Positions 1-8,226 of a stretch of 64,000 bases of DNA are shown here, one piece after another (position 1 is the stretch's first letter; each line of letters opens with the position of its first letter). The DNA lies in the NCBI RefSeq assembly GCF_018362995.1, contig NZ_CP074372.1, positions 3,844,001 through 3,908,000 on the forward strand. Reading direction: 5' to 3'. The position numbers and the translations under genes were made by a program. Source of the stretch: Chryseobacterium indologenes. Lineage in GTDB: Bacteria; Bacteroidota; Bacteroidia; Flavobacteriales; Weeksellaceae. The notes under the pieces are model-generated. The model searched no databases. It had not been told where the DNA came from and worked only from the letters and a program-made list of their open reading frames with translations.

Positions 1-1
1 T

Positions 2-379
2 TCCGCAGCGATTAATGAAAATGATGAATTGGTTTTGACACCTCTTGTTTCAGGAACTTCTGAGATTGTGATCAGCTTTAACTCAAACGGTAAGTTGGTT
101 GAAAAAACGTTGAGTGTAAACAGTTTAGGAACTACTTTGGCAATTTCTGAAGTGAAAAAACTTGAATTCGGTATTTATCCGAATCCGGTTACCGATATCC
201 TTACTCTTAAAACTCAGGAGAAAATCCAGAATGTTTCTATGTATGATGCTTCAGGAAGAATGATTAATGTACAGCTGAACAACGGACAAATCAATGTAAG
301 TGCACTTCCAAAAGGTATTTATATTTTGAAAGCAGTTACAGATAAAGCAGTATATCAACAAAAAGTAATCAAAAACTAA
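2..379 (+). CDS. T9SS type A sorting-domain protein, 3' end only
   Basis: The frame is open from the window edge, so this is the C-terminal end of a larger secreted protein. The last ~75 residues look like a T9SS C-terminal sorting domain: a YPNPVTD motif, then a short beta-sandwich with NVSMYDASGRM and PKGIYILK, ending in a Lys-rich strand (QQKVIKN). Family knowledge: such domains direct export through the outer membrane by the Por/Gld type IX system and are then cleaved or used for anchoring. The cargo domain lies outside the window, so its function cannot be told. The TTG at 29 is an internal codon and not the start. Confidence 0.85.
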   Translation, partial: SAAINENDELVLTPLVSGTSEIVISFNSNGKLVEKTLSVNSLGTTLAISEVKKLEFGIYPNPVTDILTLKTQEKIQNVSMYDASGRMINVQLNNGQINVSALPKGIYILKAVTDKAVYQQKVIKN

Positions 380-408
380 TACTATTTTAGATAAATCTTG
401 TTAATATA

Positions 409-437
409 ACCCTGGCCAGTTTTGGTCAGGGTTTTTT
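409..437 (+). terminator. Rho-independent terminator
   Basis: A GC-rich inverted repeat (CCCTGGCC / GGTCAGGG) around a short loop is followed by six T's. It lies 30 bases after the stop of the T9SS fragment. Confidence 0.8.
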
Positions 438-477
438 AATGAAGTGAATATCATGCAGAATAATACATTACCCCTAT

Positions 478-513
478 AAAAAACCCGGCAAGCTTGAAAA
501 GCTTGCCGGGTTG
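478..513 (-). terminator. Rho-independent terminator
   Basis: A near-perfect stem of about 13 bp (AACCCGGCAAGCTT and its complement) has a 3-base loop and, read on the minus strand, a T run after it. It ends the gene at 532-1320. Confidence 0.85.
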
Positions 514-531
514 ATCTGTTATGGATCTTCC

Positions 532-1320
532 TTATTTGATGATCACCTTTTTAGAGTATGTTTTTCCTTCTTTTGTAGTAAGGTTCATAATATATACTCC
601 TTGTGGCTGCTTGGTTTCAAATGTATTGGATGTCAGCTTGGAACGGAATACCTCTTTTCCTGAAGTATTGGTCAGACTAACCTCCGAACCTTGTGCAGAA
701 ATATTTTTGTCAAGTGTAAACTGTCCATTCTGGCTGTGAGCCATGAAATTGATGAACGGATCTTTGTACTGATATCCGTAGTATACTCTAAGCTCACCAC
801 CAATATTCAGTAATCCTGAATTCACATTGATTTTGATACGGTCAAAAGGAATGTTCATTGTAAGCTCAATCTCACCTTTGCTTGGGTCTCCTGCTCCAAG
901 GTTGATCAGATTGTTATTCAGGCTTTGGCGGTCGTTATTGGAAACCTCTCCATTGAATGTCTCAATTGACACACCTCCCAATACCTGAGCAGATAGTGGA
1001 GTACCATTTGAACCAATTCCAATAACAAGCTTATTGGTGTTGTTGGCGATATTGGTCGTTGGGAAGATCAATGTCTGTTCCGTTCTCGCCAGAAGACCTA
1101 CTGAAACCTGGATCGTTGAGTAGTCATTTTCGTTACTTCCTACTGCATTTTGAGGATTCAATACTCCACAGCCTAAGCATACTCCCAATACCTGATTGGT
1201 TTGGCTGCTTGCATAGGTTTTCACAATCTGTGCAAAAGACATTGTGCTTGTTAAAAATAGGAATGATGCCAAAGCTGCAGCTTTCATAGTGCGTTGGCCA
1301 AGTAATAAATAAGTTTTCAT
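532..1320 (-). CDS. Secreted T9SS cargo protein, tandem paralogue A
   Basis: 262 aa. A signal peptide is visible (hydrophobic stretch ending TMSFAQ); Met12 is a possible alternative start. The central domain holds the motif CLGCGVLNPQNAVG followed by NENDYST, with no recognised enzymatic motif. The C-terminus has T9SS sorting features (GKEVFRSKL, GVYIMNL, KKVIIK). It is clearly paralogous to the next gene, with the same domain order and spacing. Family knowledge: CLGC...NP..AV...DYST segments recur in Bacteroidetes T9SS cargo of unknown role. Probably cell-surface or extracellular; function not recognised. Confidence 0.8.
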   Translation of the reverse strand: MKTYLLLGQRTMKAAALASFLFLTSTMSFAQIVKTYASSQTNQVLGVCLGCGVLNPQNAVGSNENDYSTIQVSVGLLARTEQTLIFPTTNIANNTNKLVIGIGSNGTPLSAQVLGGVSIETFNGEVSNNDRQSLNNNLINLGAGDPSKGEIELTMNIPFDRIKINVNSGLLNIGGELRVYYGYQYKDPFINFMAHSQNGQFTLDKNISAQGSEVSLTNTSGKEVFRSKLTSNTFETKQPQGVYIMNLTTKEGKTYSKKVIIK

Positions 1321-1487
1321 ATGTAGAAAAATTTTGGGTTTTAGCTTTATGTAAATTTATAAATAAAATGATTATGTTGCTTATTTTATTTCATATTTAT
1401 GTGAAATGTTAATAATTTGTTGATATTTATAATTATGAATTTATTTTATTTAATGAAATTGTTTTTCGTATTTCTCTGAAAATGAAT

Positions 1488-1521
1488 ACAAAAAAGCGAC
1501 AGCTCAAAAGTCTGCCGCATT
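1488..1521 (-). terminator. Rho-independent terminator
   Basis: On the minus strand GCGGCAG and CTGTCGC pair with one G-U, then a T6 run follows. It lies just past the stop of the 1540-2304 gene. Confidence 0.7.
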
Positions 1522-1539
1522 GTTGTATCGTTTATTTAA

Positions 1540-2304
1540 TTATTTAATTAAAATTTTTCTCGAATATGTTTTCCCTTCCTTAGTTTGCACATTGATAATA
1601 TAAACACCTTCAGATTGTCTGGGTTCAAAAGTGTTTGATTTTAATGTAGAGCGGAATACTTCTTTTCCGGATGTATTGTATAATGTGACTTCTGAACCTT
1701 CTACCGGAACATTTCCTCCAAGAGTAATCTGACCGTTTTGGCTGTGAGCCATAATGCTGATCAATGGATCCTGATAAGCGTAATAAATTCTGAATCCTCC
1801 GCCCAGGCTTAGTACGCCTCCTGTCAGACCTATTCTGATCCCGTCATAAGGTTTTGACGGCTTGAATTCTACTGTTCCTCTGTTGGGTATTGCTCCCAGT
1901 TTAAGAAGACTTACATCTATTGTTCTGCGGTCGTCATTAGAAGTGCCTCCATTCATGGTTTCAAGAGTTACTCCGCTTAATAACTGTACAGATAACGGGA
2001 TATTATCTGTTCCGATTCCTACAACCAGCCTTGTATCTGATCTCAGATCAGGGAAAATCAAGGTCTGTTGAATTCCCCCTAATAAAGCTGTTCCCAGCAC
2101 CATTGTTGAATAGTCATCCTCGTTATATCCAACTGCTTTTAAAGGGTTATCTATACGGCATCCCAGGCATGCAACTCCAAATACACCTGAGCTCTGAGCG
2201 TGTGCGTAAATTCTGTTTTGTGCAAAAGATAATGTGCTGGCTGAAAATAAAAATAAAGCCATTAATCCAGCCTTAAAGTTCCCCGAATGTAAATTAATTT
2301 TCAT
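1540..2304 (-). CDS. Secreted T9SS cargo protein, tandem paralogue B
   Basis: 254 aa from ATG 2304. An upstream in-frame ATG at 2337 is less likely because a TAnnTTTG promoter element (2335-2342) overlaps it. The signal peptide ends TLSFAQ. The domain has the motif CLGCRIDNPLKAVG then NEDDYST, as in the preceding paralogue, and a T9SS sorting tail (GKEVFRSTL, EGVYIIN, SRKILIK). The two genes look like a tandem duplication; each has its own terminator, so they are probably separate transcripts. No catalytic motif was recognised. Confidence 0.8.
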   Translation of the reverse strand: MKINLHSGNFKAGLMALFLFSASTLSFAQNRIYAHAQSSGVFGVACLGCRIDNPLKAVGYNEDDYSTMVLGTALLGGIQQTLIFPDLRSDTRLVVGIGTDNIPLSVQLLSGVTLETMNGGTSNDDRRTIDVSLLKLGAIPNRGTVEFKPSKPYDGIRIGLTGGVLSLGGGFRIYYAYQDPLISIMAHSQNGQITLGGNVPVEGSEVTLYNTSGKEVFRSTLKSNTFEPRQSEGVYIINVQTKEGKTYSRKILIK

Positions 2305-2334
2305 GTTATTTATTTTATTGTGAATAGTTTTAGC

Positions 2335-2342
2335 CAAATTTA
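2335..2342 (-). promoter_or_regulatory. Bacteroidetes -7 element (TAAATTTG)
   Basis: This exact TAnnTTTG match lies about 30 bases upstream of ATG 2304. A TTG lies upstream, but only 13 bases away, which is shorter than usual. It favours the downstream start of the 254-aa T9SS protein. Confidence 0.5.
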
Positions 2343-2618
2343 AGGATTAATAGACCAAGTAAAAAATAATATTTCCATTATTGGTGATATTTTAAATAAA
2401 ATTTAATATAGCTCTGTTATAGGGGGGGACAGACTGTTGATTCAATTGAATTGTATAAGATGTAGATGTGAAATTGAAGAACAACTCTTGTTGACATTGT
2501 CAGGTGTAATTCAATGAAGAATTCCCAAAATGGAAGGGTAGCATAGTAATTCAGGTGATCCGGTGATCAAATGAATAAGATATTGCCGGATAAAGATTGT
2601 CTGAAATATGTATAAAAA
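2343..2618. other. Intergenic region without recognised gene
   Basis: AT-rich spacer between the T9SS gene and the tRNA terminator. It contains a run of seven G's near 2423-2429. No long open frame, tRNA fold or clear hairpin was seen. Confidence 0.5.
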
Positions 2619-2648
2619 CGAAAAAAGGACTTTCGAAAAAGTCCTTTT
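2619..2648 (-). terminator. Terminator of the tRNA-Glu transcript
   Basis: On the minus strand AAGGACTTT pairs with AAAGTCCTT across a 4-base loop and is followed by T's. It lies directly after the last tRNA-Glu. Confidence 0.8.
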
Positions 2649-2649
2649 G

Positions 2650-2721
2650 TAGCCCGTAGGGGAATCGAACCCCTCTTACCAGAATGAAAATCTGAGGTCC
2701 TAACCGATAGACGAACGGGCC
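2650..2721 (-). tRNA. tRNA-Glu (TTC)
   Basis: Full cloverleaf: acceptor GGCCCGT / ACGGGCT, D arm GTC...GAC, anticodon loop TTTTCAT with anticodon TTC, and T arm AGGGG-TTCGATT-CCCCT. No CCA is encoded. Its sequence is identical over the body to the copies at 2785 and 2939. Confidence 0.95.
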
Positions 2722-2784
2722 CTCTATCTTCCACTACCGAAATAATGTGTTAGTTTTGTTTTTATAAGTATCAACTCTTACTTG

Positions 2785-2856
2785 TAGCCCGTAGGGGAAT
2801 CGAACCCCTCTTACCAGAATGAAAATCTGAGGTCCTAACCGATAGACGAACGGGCC
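2785..2856 (-). tRNA. tRNA-Glu (TTC), second copy
   Basis: Same sequence and fold as the copy at 2650. The flanking DNA differs, so this looks like gene multiplication maintained by gene conversion or recent duplication of the tRNA only. It is probably co-transcribed with its neighbours towards the terminator at 2619. Confidence 0.95.
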
Positions 2857-2938
2857 GGTTAGATTTATTTAATATAGCTTTTTTCTACCGTGATCTTTAT
2901 AAAACCACCGTTGTTACAGTGGTCTTATAAGATGTAAG

Positions 2939-3010
2939 TAGCCCGTAGGGGAATCGAACCCCTCTTACCAGAATGAAAATCTGAGGTCCTAACCGATAGA
3001 CGAACGGGCC
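2939..3010 (-). tRNA. tRNA-Glu (TTC), third copy
   Basis: Identical body to the two downstream copies. It begins 10 bases after the stop of rpsT on the same strand, so it may be read through from the rpsT promoter. Confidence 0.95.
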
Positions 3011-3020
3011 AGCTATATTT

Positions 3021-3275
3021 TTACGCTAATTTATTAACGTGCTTTGTCAATTTGCTTTTCAAGTTAGCTGCTTTGTTCTTGTGGATAATATTTTTCTTAG
3101 CTAATTTATCCAATAAAGCGATAACTTTTGGCAGTTGTTCTGTAGCAGCAGCTTTGTTCTCTTCATTTCTTAAAGCTTTTAAAGCTGTTCTAGCAGTCTT
3201 GTGGTAATATCTGTTACGAAGTCTTCTAGTTTCGTTTTGTCTGATTCTTTTTAGTGCTGATTTATGATTTGCCAT
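3021..3275 (-). CDS. rpsT: 30S ribosomal protein S20
   Basis: 84 aa starting [15 protein letters not shown], the typical S20 N-terminus. It is a Lys/Arg-rich, all-helical 16S rRNA-binding protein of usual length. A longer frame starts at 3296, but the promoter (-7 element 3294-3301) sits on it, so ATG 3275 is chosen. The three tRNA-Glu genes follow on the same strand only 10 bases after the stop, suggesting an rpsT-tRNA transcript. Confidence 0.95.
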   Translation of the reverse strand: MANHKSALKRIRQNETRRLRNRYYHKTARTALKALRNEENKAAATEQLPKVIALLDKLAKKNIIHKNKAANLKSKLTKHVNKLA

Positions 3276-3293
3276 ATCGTTTAAATGTGAGTG

Positions 3294-3324
3294 CAAAACT
3301 ATAAACTTTTTTTAAAACTACCAA
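3294..3324 (-). promoter_or_regulatory. rpsT promoter
   Basis: A TTG (3322-3324) and TAGTTTTG (3294-3301) are separated by 20 bases, matching the Bacteroidetes sigma-ABfr consensus TTG-N17-23-TAnnTTTG. The predicted transcript starts about 12 bases before ATG 3275. Confidence 0.7.
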
Positions 3325-3341
3325 ATTTATTTTCAAAAATT

Positions 3342-3662
3342 TTAATTTTCTTCTGAAAGGTACTTTCTTAGTTTATTTATTGCCTGTTCTATTTTTAAAT
3401 TTTCTTGTTCTTTTTCTAATTTTTTGATCGTATTTCCCAGCATGATCAATGCATTGTTCCATTCTCCAGTCGTGTTGGTGAAAGTGAGTCCGTCAATTGT
3501 TACTTCAAAAGCAACCCTCTCTCCAGTCCTGTAAAGTCTGAAACTGATTTTATCATCTCTGCCTGTAATCCCGTCTTCATTGATTTGTAAATCATAACTT
3601 TTTGGGTTAGAGTGGATTTTCTTAAAAAGCAATTTCGCTTCTTGTATTTTTAAATCCGGCAT
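3342..3662 (-). CDS. Hypothetical protein, 106 aa
   Basis: Not recognised. It is a small soluble protein without signal peptide or membrane segment. The first two thirds look alpha/beta (DLQINEDGITGRDDKISFRLY, split by turns), and the last 30 residues are a charged helix (IKKLEKEQENLKIEQAINKL) that could form a coiled coil. It lies upstream of rpsT on the same strand with rpsT's own promoter in between. The coding pattern looks genuine, but no function is offered. Confidence 0.6.
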   Translation of the reverse strand: MPDLKIQEAKLLFKKIHSNPKSYDLQINEDGITGRDDKISFRLYRTGERVAFEVTIDGLTFTNTTGEWNNALIMLGNTIKKLEKEQENLKIEQAINKLRKYLSEEN

Positions 3663-3993
3663 GATATAAAATTTGGTAGCCTGTAGAAAACTACAAACAA
3701 TGATTTATCAATATTATTTTTCATCAGTGCAGCCATATTTGGGTGACCAACCATGGCTAAAATTTTTGCAAATATAATGCTTTTGTGACATATAACATAA
3801 AGGGAATGAATTTTTACAATAAAAGTAAAGGCTCTATATTATAATGATAGTAATTTTCAGGTTGTTAGAATGTCACAATTTCTAATCATTTTGTCAGAAC
3901 ATGATAAAAAATCCTGAGAATATTAACCTTAATAGAGTTCTTAAAAAATATCCGGATTAATTTTGAAAGTAAAATACAACGAAAAATAAGCCA
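3663..3993. other. AT-rich intergenic region
   Basis: About 330 bases between the hypothetical gene and the tRNA-Glu terminator. No open frame, tRNA or strong hairpin was recognised. Confidence 0.5.
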
Positions 3994-4027
3994 TAAAAAA
4001 ACCTTTAACGAGTCCGTTAAAGGTTTG
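3994..4027 (-). terminator. Terminator after tRNA-Glu (4036)
   Basis: On the minus strand AACCTTTAACG pairs with CGTTAAAGGTT over a 4-base loop, then T7. The stem is 11 bp. Confidence 0.8.
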
Positions 4028-4035
4028 TAAATTTG

Positions 4036-4107
4036 TAGCCTATAGGGGAATCGAACCCCTGTTGCAAGAATGAAAATCTTGAGTCCTGACCACTAGACGA
4101 ATAGGCC
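4036..4107 (-). tRNA. tRNA-Glu (TTC), diverged fourth copy
   Basis: Cloverleaf with acceptor GGCCTAT / ATAGGCT, anticodon loop TTTTCAT (TTC), anticodon stem CAAGA/TCTTG, and T arm identical to the other Glu tRNAs. The acceptor, D loop and anticodon stem differ from the triplet at 2650-3010, so this is an older paralogue, not a recent duplicate. Confidence 0.93.
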
Positions 4108-4166
4108 AAATTTTGAGGTTGCAAAAGTAATCATTAACTTTTTAACTTCAAAATTATTTTTTTTAA

Positions 4167-5453
4167 TTATTTATACACTTTTTGTATCACTGTGTTTTTG
4201 ACACCTTTAGCTTCAAGTTCCTTTTGAAGTTTTACTGCATCTTCCAACGTGTATACTTTTCCATAGGTATAATAAAAAACGCCATTGTCTTTCTCTCTTT
4301 CTACATCTTTCAGGTTCTGAAGGATATAAGAATTGCCATTCAGCTTATCCCCGGTATATACTTCTATCGTATAATATCCCATGTTAATCCTTTGATTAGG
4401 CATAAATCCTACGGCAAAAGCATTTCTAAAGCCTGCATCCTTAGCTGTTTTAAGATTGATATCTTTTACGGAAGCCATATTGGTTACAGCATAGTAATAC
4501 TTGTATTGCCCGTTCTCCTTAAGAGTAAGGATATAGTTCAGTCCTTTCAGGGCAGGATCATTTTCATTGTATTTCGTAGGCGAACTCATCAATAGAATTC
4601 TGAAATCATTTTTCAAAGGAACTTCTGCCGGTTTTTCAGGCTCTGGCTTTCTGACAGCAATAGAACCACCGGATTTTCTGTCAACAGCTTTTTTATAATC
4701 AATGATAGCATTGTAAATACTTTCTGCAATTTCAGTCTGTCCTTTGTCTGAAGCAATATAATGACTCTCTTCCGGATGGTTGATGAAACCTGTTTCTATT
4801 AATACAGACGGCATGGCATTCATACGGAGAACGTGAAGGTTTTTTTGGAAAACTCCTCTTGAAGAACGTTTATCTTTATTTACAAAGTTATCCTCTACCA
4901 ATCCTCCCAAAAGAAGACTAGATTCGAGATATTTGTTCTGCTGAAGTTTTAAGGCAATCAATGACTCCGGAGAATCAGGGTTATAAGATCCGAAGGTCTG
5001 CTTATCTTTTTCATCCAGAAAGATCACATCATTTTCCCTTTTGGCTACTTCAAGATTCTCGTTATTCTGGTTAGGTCCCTGTACATACGTTTCTGTACCA
5101 TAAGCTGTAGGTCTTTGGGAAGAATTACAGTGAATCGATATAAATAGATCTGCTTTGCTCCTGTTGGCCAGATTGGTCCTGTCAGATAGAGAAGGATACT
5201 CGTCGATCTTACGGGTATATATAACTTTGAAATCTCTGTTTTTCTCTAACATTGCGCCTACTTTTAACGTAATGGCAAGTGTAATGTCTTTTTCCGCGAC
5301 TCTTCCGATATCAGAATAGGTCCTGTTGGCCCCATGATCACTTCCTCCGTGTCCCGCATCCAGAACGATAGTAAACTTCTTCTGAGAGAAAATAAAGTTG
5401 CTGGTAAGGATAAGGAGAAATGATAAAATTATTTTAAAATTTTGTTTGTGCAT
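4167..5453 (-). CDS. N-acetylmuramoyl-L-alanine amidase (Amidase_3)
   Basis: 428 aa. A signal peptide (1-23, ending FIFSQ) leads into an Amidase_3 domain (~27-250). Zinc and catalytic residues are visible: His35 in LDAGHGG, Glu54 in AEKD, His108 in SIHCN and Glu220 in LIETGF. Family knowledge: these enzymes cut the amide between MurNAc and the stem peptide during cell separation. The C-terminal ~140 residues are not recognised with confidence; their last ~60 residues have a SPOR-like feel (YTIEVYTGDKLNGNSY, then VYTLEDAVKLQKEL), which would suit septal peptidoglycan binding. Periplasmic. Divergent from the LptD-like gene. Confidence 0.88.
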   Translation of the reverse strand: MHKQNFKIILSFLLILTSNFIFSQKKFTIVLDAGHGGSDHGANRTYSDIGRVAEKDITLAITLKVGAMLEKNRDFKVIYTRKIDEYPSLSDRTNLANRSKADLFISIHCNSSQRPTAYGTETYVQGPNQNNENLEVAKRENDVIFLDEKDKQTFGSYNPDSPESLIALKLQQNKYLESSLLLGGLVEDNFVNKDKRSSRGVFQKNLHVLRMNAMPSVLIETGFINHPEESHYIASDKGQTEIAESIYNAIIDYKKAVDRKSGGSIAVRKPEPEKPAEVPLKNDFRILLMSSPTKYNENDPALKGLNYILTLKENGQYKYYYAVTNMASVKDINLKTAKDAGFRNAFAVGFMPNQRINMGYYTIEVYTGDKLNGNSYILQNLKDVEREKDNGVFYYTYGKVYTLEDAVKLQKELEAKGVKNTVIQKVYK

Positions 5454-5475
5454 CTTACAGTTATAAAAATTATAT

Positions 5476-5483
5476 TAATTTTG
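5476..5483 (+). promoter_or_regulatory. -7 element of the LptD-like gene (TAATTTTG)
   Basis: This exact TAnnTTTG match lies 24 bases upstream of the TTG start at 5507. No correctly spaced TTG -33 box is seen, so the call is moderate. Confidence 0.45.
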
Positions 5484-5506
5484 GGCCTTAATTATATATA
5501 ATAAAA

Positions 5507-8092
5507 TTGGCCAAAACCGTCCTCAAAAATATATTACAAATTTTAATTATCCTAATTTTTAACAATTTTTTAGCACAGAAAACTCCTGAAAAATTGCCTA
5601 AAAATGCGGTTAATGATACTATTTCCAAAAAGGATACCATAGTTGTAAAAAAAGAAACTTTGGAAGATGTTCTTCGCACAAAAGCTGATGATCAGAGAAG
5701 AGACATCCCCAAAAAGATGACTTTTCTGAACAAAAATGCACAGGTGAAGTATCAGGATATGCAGATTGATGCAGACTATATTTCGATAGATGATAATAAA
5801 AATCTGATCTACGCCAGAGGAAAGCAGGATTCTTTAGGGAAAATCATTGAGCCTGTAATCACTACACAGGCCGGGAAGAAATACGAAACCAACGAATTCA
5901 GCTATAACACAAAAACCAAACAGGCCATCGCCTTCAATGCAAGAACAGAAGAAAGCGAAGGAGTAATTATAGCTCAGAAGACAAAAAAATATAACGACTC
6001 CGTATTCGCGATGAGAAAAGCGGATTATACCACGGATGATTATTTCATTAAGAAAAAAGATACGGCTGCGGATTATTTTATGAGAGCTTATAATATCAAG
6101 CTGATTAAAACTAAAACAAAATCCCAAATTGTTACAGGGCCTATCCAGATGTTTATCGAGCAGGTTCCTACCCCTCTTTACCTTCCGTTTGCTATTTTAC
6201 CGTTTTCAGATAAAAGAGCAGCGGGTATCCTGATTCCAAGTTTCGGGGAAAGGGAAGATGTAGGTTTTTTCCTTAACGGAATAGGGTATTACCAGCCGAT
6301 TGGAGAGCACTTTGACCTGAAGGTTCTTGCTGATATCTACACAAAAGGAAGCTGGAACTTACGTCCTCAGGTAAATTATCAGAAGAAGTACCGTTACTCC
6401 GGAAACTTTACAGCGGATATTGGAACCATGGTAAGAGGTATTAAGGGACTGGACGATTATACCAAAAACAGTACATATAGAATCAACTGGACGCACTCTC
6501 AGGATTCTAAAGCCAATCCTTTCCTTACATTCAGTGCTTCTGTGGATATCGTAAGTACAAAGTTTTATAACAACCCGCTTAACAACAACTATATCTTTAA
6601 CCAGAATGTATTGAATACCCAGCAGAACTCTACGGTAACCCTTACCAAAAGATTTCTGAAACTTCCGGCAACAATTACAGGAACGGCTTCTTATTCACAG
6701 AACTTTGCAACCGGATTGGCAGATCTTCGTCTTCCACAGATGAATGTAGCGATCAATCAGTTTTATCTGTTTAAATCAAGAACAGGAATAAGACAGGGAC
6801 TTCTTGAAAATATTACGGTGAATACAGGTTTCAACCTTACCAATTTCGTTAATACTCAGGAGAACGAACTGTTTAAAAAAGAAATGTGGGACAAAATGCA
6901 GACGGGACTTAAAAACAATATCGCGTTGGCTACCAATACCACAGTGGCAAAATATTTCACGTTCAGTTTAAGTGCGAATATCGATAATGCATTGACTACA
7001 AAAACACTGAACAGATTCTATGATCCGGTAAAGAACGTAACAGTGGATGAGATCAATAAGAACTTCACAGGATATTCTACATTCTCTACTTCTGCCAGTC
7101 TTCAGACTACGCTTTTCGGAATGATGAAATTCAAAAAAGGGTCTGCAGTAGAAGCGGTAAGACATATGATGACACCAAGTGTAAGCTTTACATACTCTCC
7201 GGATTTTTCAAGTCCTAATTTCGGATATTATAAAAATTATTACAATGCAACCGGAGCGTTGACTCCTTATTCTATTTTCGAGAAAGGAATAATAGGAAGT
7301 CCGTCAAGTGGCATGCAGGGAGCTTTAGGTTTTAATATCGGTAACAATATCGAGATGAAAGTAAAATCGAAGAGTGATTCTACAGGAGTGAAAAAAATTA
7401 AGATATTTGAGTCTTTAAACCTTTCAGGAAGCTACAACTTTGCTGCGAATGATCACCCTTGGTCTGTGTTCTCAATCAACGGGCAGTCTTCATTCTTTAA
7501 TAATAAGCTTACAGTAAATACCAGCCTTGCACTGGAACCTTATAAAATCGATTTCTCTTCCGGTCAGGATACTGGGGTAAGAACAGAACAGTTCGGGCAC
7601 TTCAGTGTACAGGGATTCAATGTTCAGCTGTCTTATCCTTTAAGCAGCGAAATTTTTGGAGAGAAAACAGATTATGCTAAAAAATATTCTTCAAAAGGGG
7701 AGGTCCGAAATGAAAATTATTATTTTGATGATGATCATTATGCCCATTTTGATCAGGCATGGACTTTAAACATCAGTGCCAATTATGCCTATTCAAAAGG
7801 ACTGAGCAGATTTGCCAATAAGATTGCTTCCATAGGATTAGACGGGAGTCTTAAGCTTACTCCTTTCTGGAATATCACAGGAAGTACGCATTATGATATG
7901 GTGACTAAAGAATTGGCGTATACAAGAATTGGTTTTTCAAGAGATCAGCGAAGCTTTACGATCAATTTCAACTGGGTTCCTTTTGGACAGTATAAAGTGT
8001 ATGACTTCTTTATCGGTATCAAAGCCAATATCTTAAGTGACGCATTGAAGTACAAAGACAGAAGCTTTACTCAGCCTAATGCACCTTTCTAA
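5507..8092 (+). CDS. lptD: LptD-like LPS-assembly outer membrane protein
   Basis: 861 aa. It starts at TTG 5507: an in-frame stop lies at 5489-5491 and no ATG follows until residue ~71, while TTG gives a convincing signal peptide (hydrophobic ILIILIFNNFLAQ). Residues ~55-200 resemble the OstA/LptA jelly roll (ADYISIDDNKNLIYARGKQD). The rest is a large beta-barrel ending in Phe, with the segment PLYLPFAILPFSDKRAAGILIPS (interrupted by Pro) typical of Bacteroidetes LptD. Role by family: inserts LPS into the outer leaflet. Divergent from the amidase gene; likely essential. The symbol is by family resemblance. Confidence 0.8.
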   Translation: MAKTVLKNILQILIILIFNNFLAQKTPEKLPKNAVNDTISKKDTIVVKKETLEDVLRTKADDQRRDIPKKMTFLNKNAQVKYQDMQIDADYISIDDNKNLIYARGKQDSLGKIIEPVITTQAGKKYETNEFSYNTKTKQAIAFNARTEESEGVIIAQKTKKYNDSVFAMRKADYTTDDYFIKKKDTAADYFMRAYNIKLIKTKTKSQIVTGPIQMFIEQVPTPLYLPFAILPFSDKRAAGILIPSFGEREDVGFFLNGIGYYQPIGEHFDLKVLADIYTKGSWNLRPQVNYQKKYRYSGNFTADIGTMVRGIKGLDDYTKNSTYRINWTHSQDSKANPFLTFSASVDIVSTKFYNNPLNNNYIFNQNVLNTQQNSTVTLTKRFLKLPATITGTASYSQNFATGLADLRLPQMNVAINQFYLFKSRTGIRQGLLENITVNTGFNLTNFVNTQENELFKKEMWDKMQTGLKNNIALATNTTVAKYFTFSLSANIDNALTTKTLNRFYDPVKNVTVDEINKNFTGYSTFSTSASLQTTLFGMMKFKKGSAVEAVRHMMTPSVSFTYSPDFSSPNFGYYKNYYNATGALTPYSIFEKGIIGSPSSGMQGALGFNIGNNIEMKVKSKSDSTGVKKIKIFESLNLSGSYNFAANDHPWSVFSINGQSSFFNNKLTVNTSLALEPYKIDFSSGQDTGVRTEQFGHFSVQGFNVQLSYPLSSEIFGEKTDYAKKYSSKGEVRNENYYFDDDHYAHFDQAWTLNISANYAYSKGLSRFANKIASIGLDGSLKLTPFWNITGSTHYDMVTKELAYTRIGFSRDQRSFTINFNWVPFGQYKVYDFFIGIKANILSDALKYKDRSFTQPNAPF

Positions 8093-8099
8093 TATCAGA

Positions 8100-8130
8100 T
8101 TGGGATTTGAGAATATAAATTTTATATTTG
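8100..8130 (+). promoter_or_regulatory. Putative ridA promoter
   Basis: TTG (8100-8102) and TATATTTG (8123-8130) are separated by 20 bases, matching the Bacteroidetes consensus. It would leave a leader of roughly 90 bases before ridA. Confidence 0.5.
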
Positions 8131-8226
8131 CAACCAAAATAGATTCTAATGAAATCACTGCTGGCAGAATTTTCTTACCGGCAAAAGTGATGACATATGA
8201 CCTTAGAAAAAAAATAAATATCCGCT

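Noticed and set aside
2422..2430. G-run as a regulatory G-quadruplex
   Set aside because: Only one G tract is present, so no quadruplex can be argued.
3276..3296. N-terminal extension of S20
   Set aside because: The promoter -7 element lies on the upstream start, and MANHKS is the normal S20 beginning.
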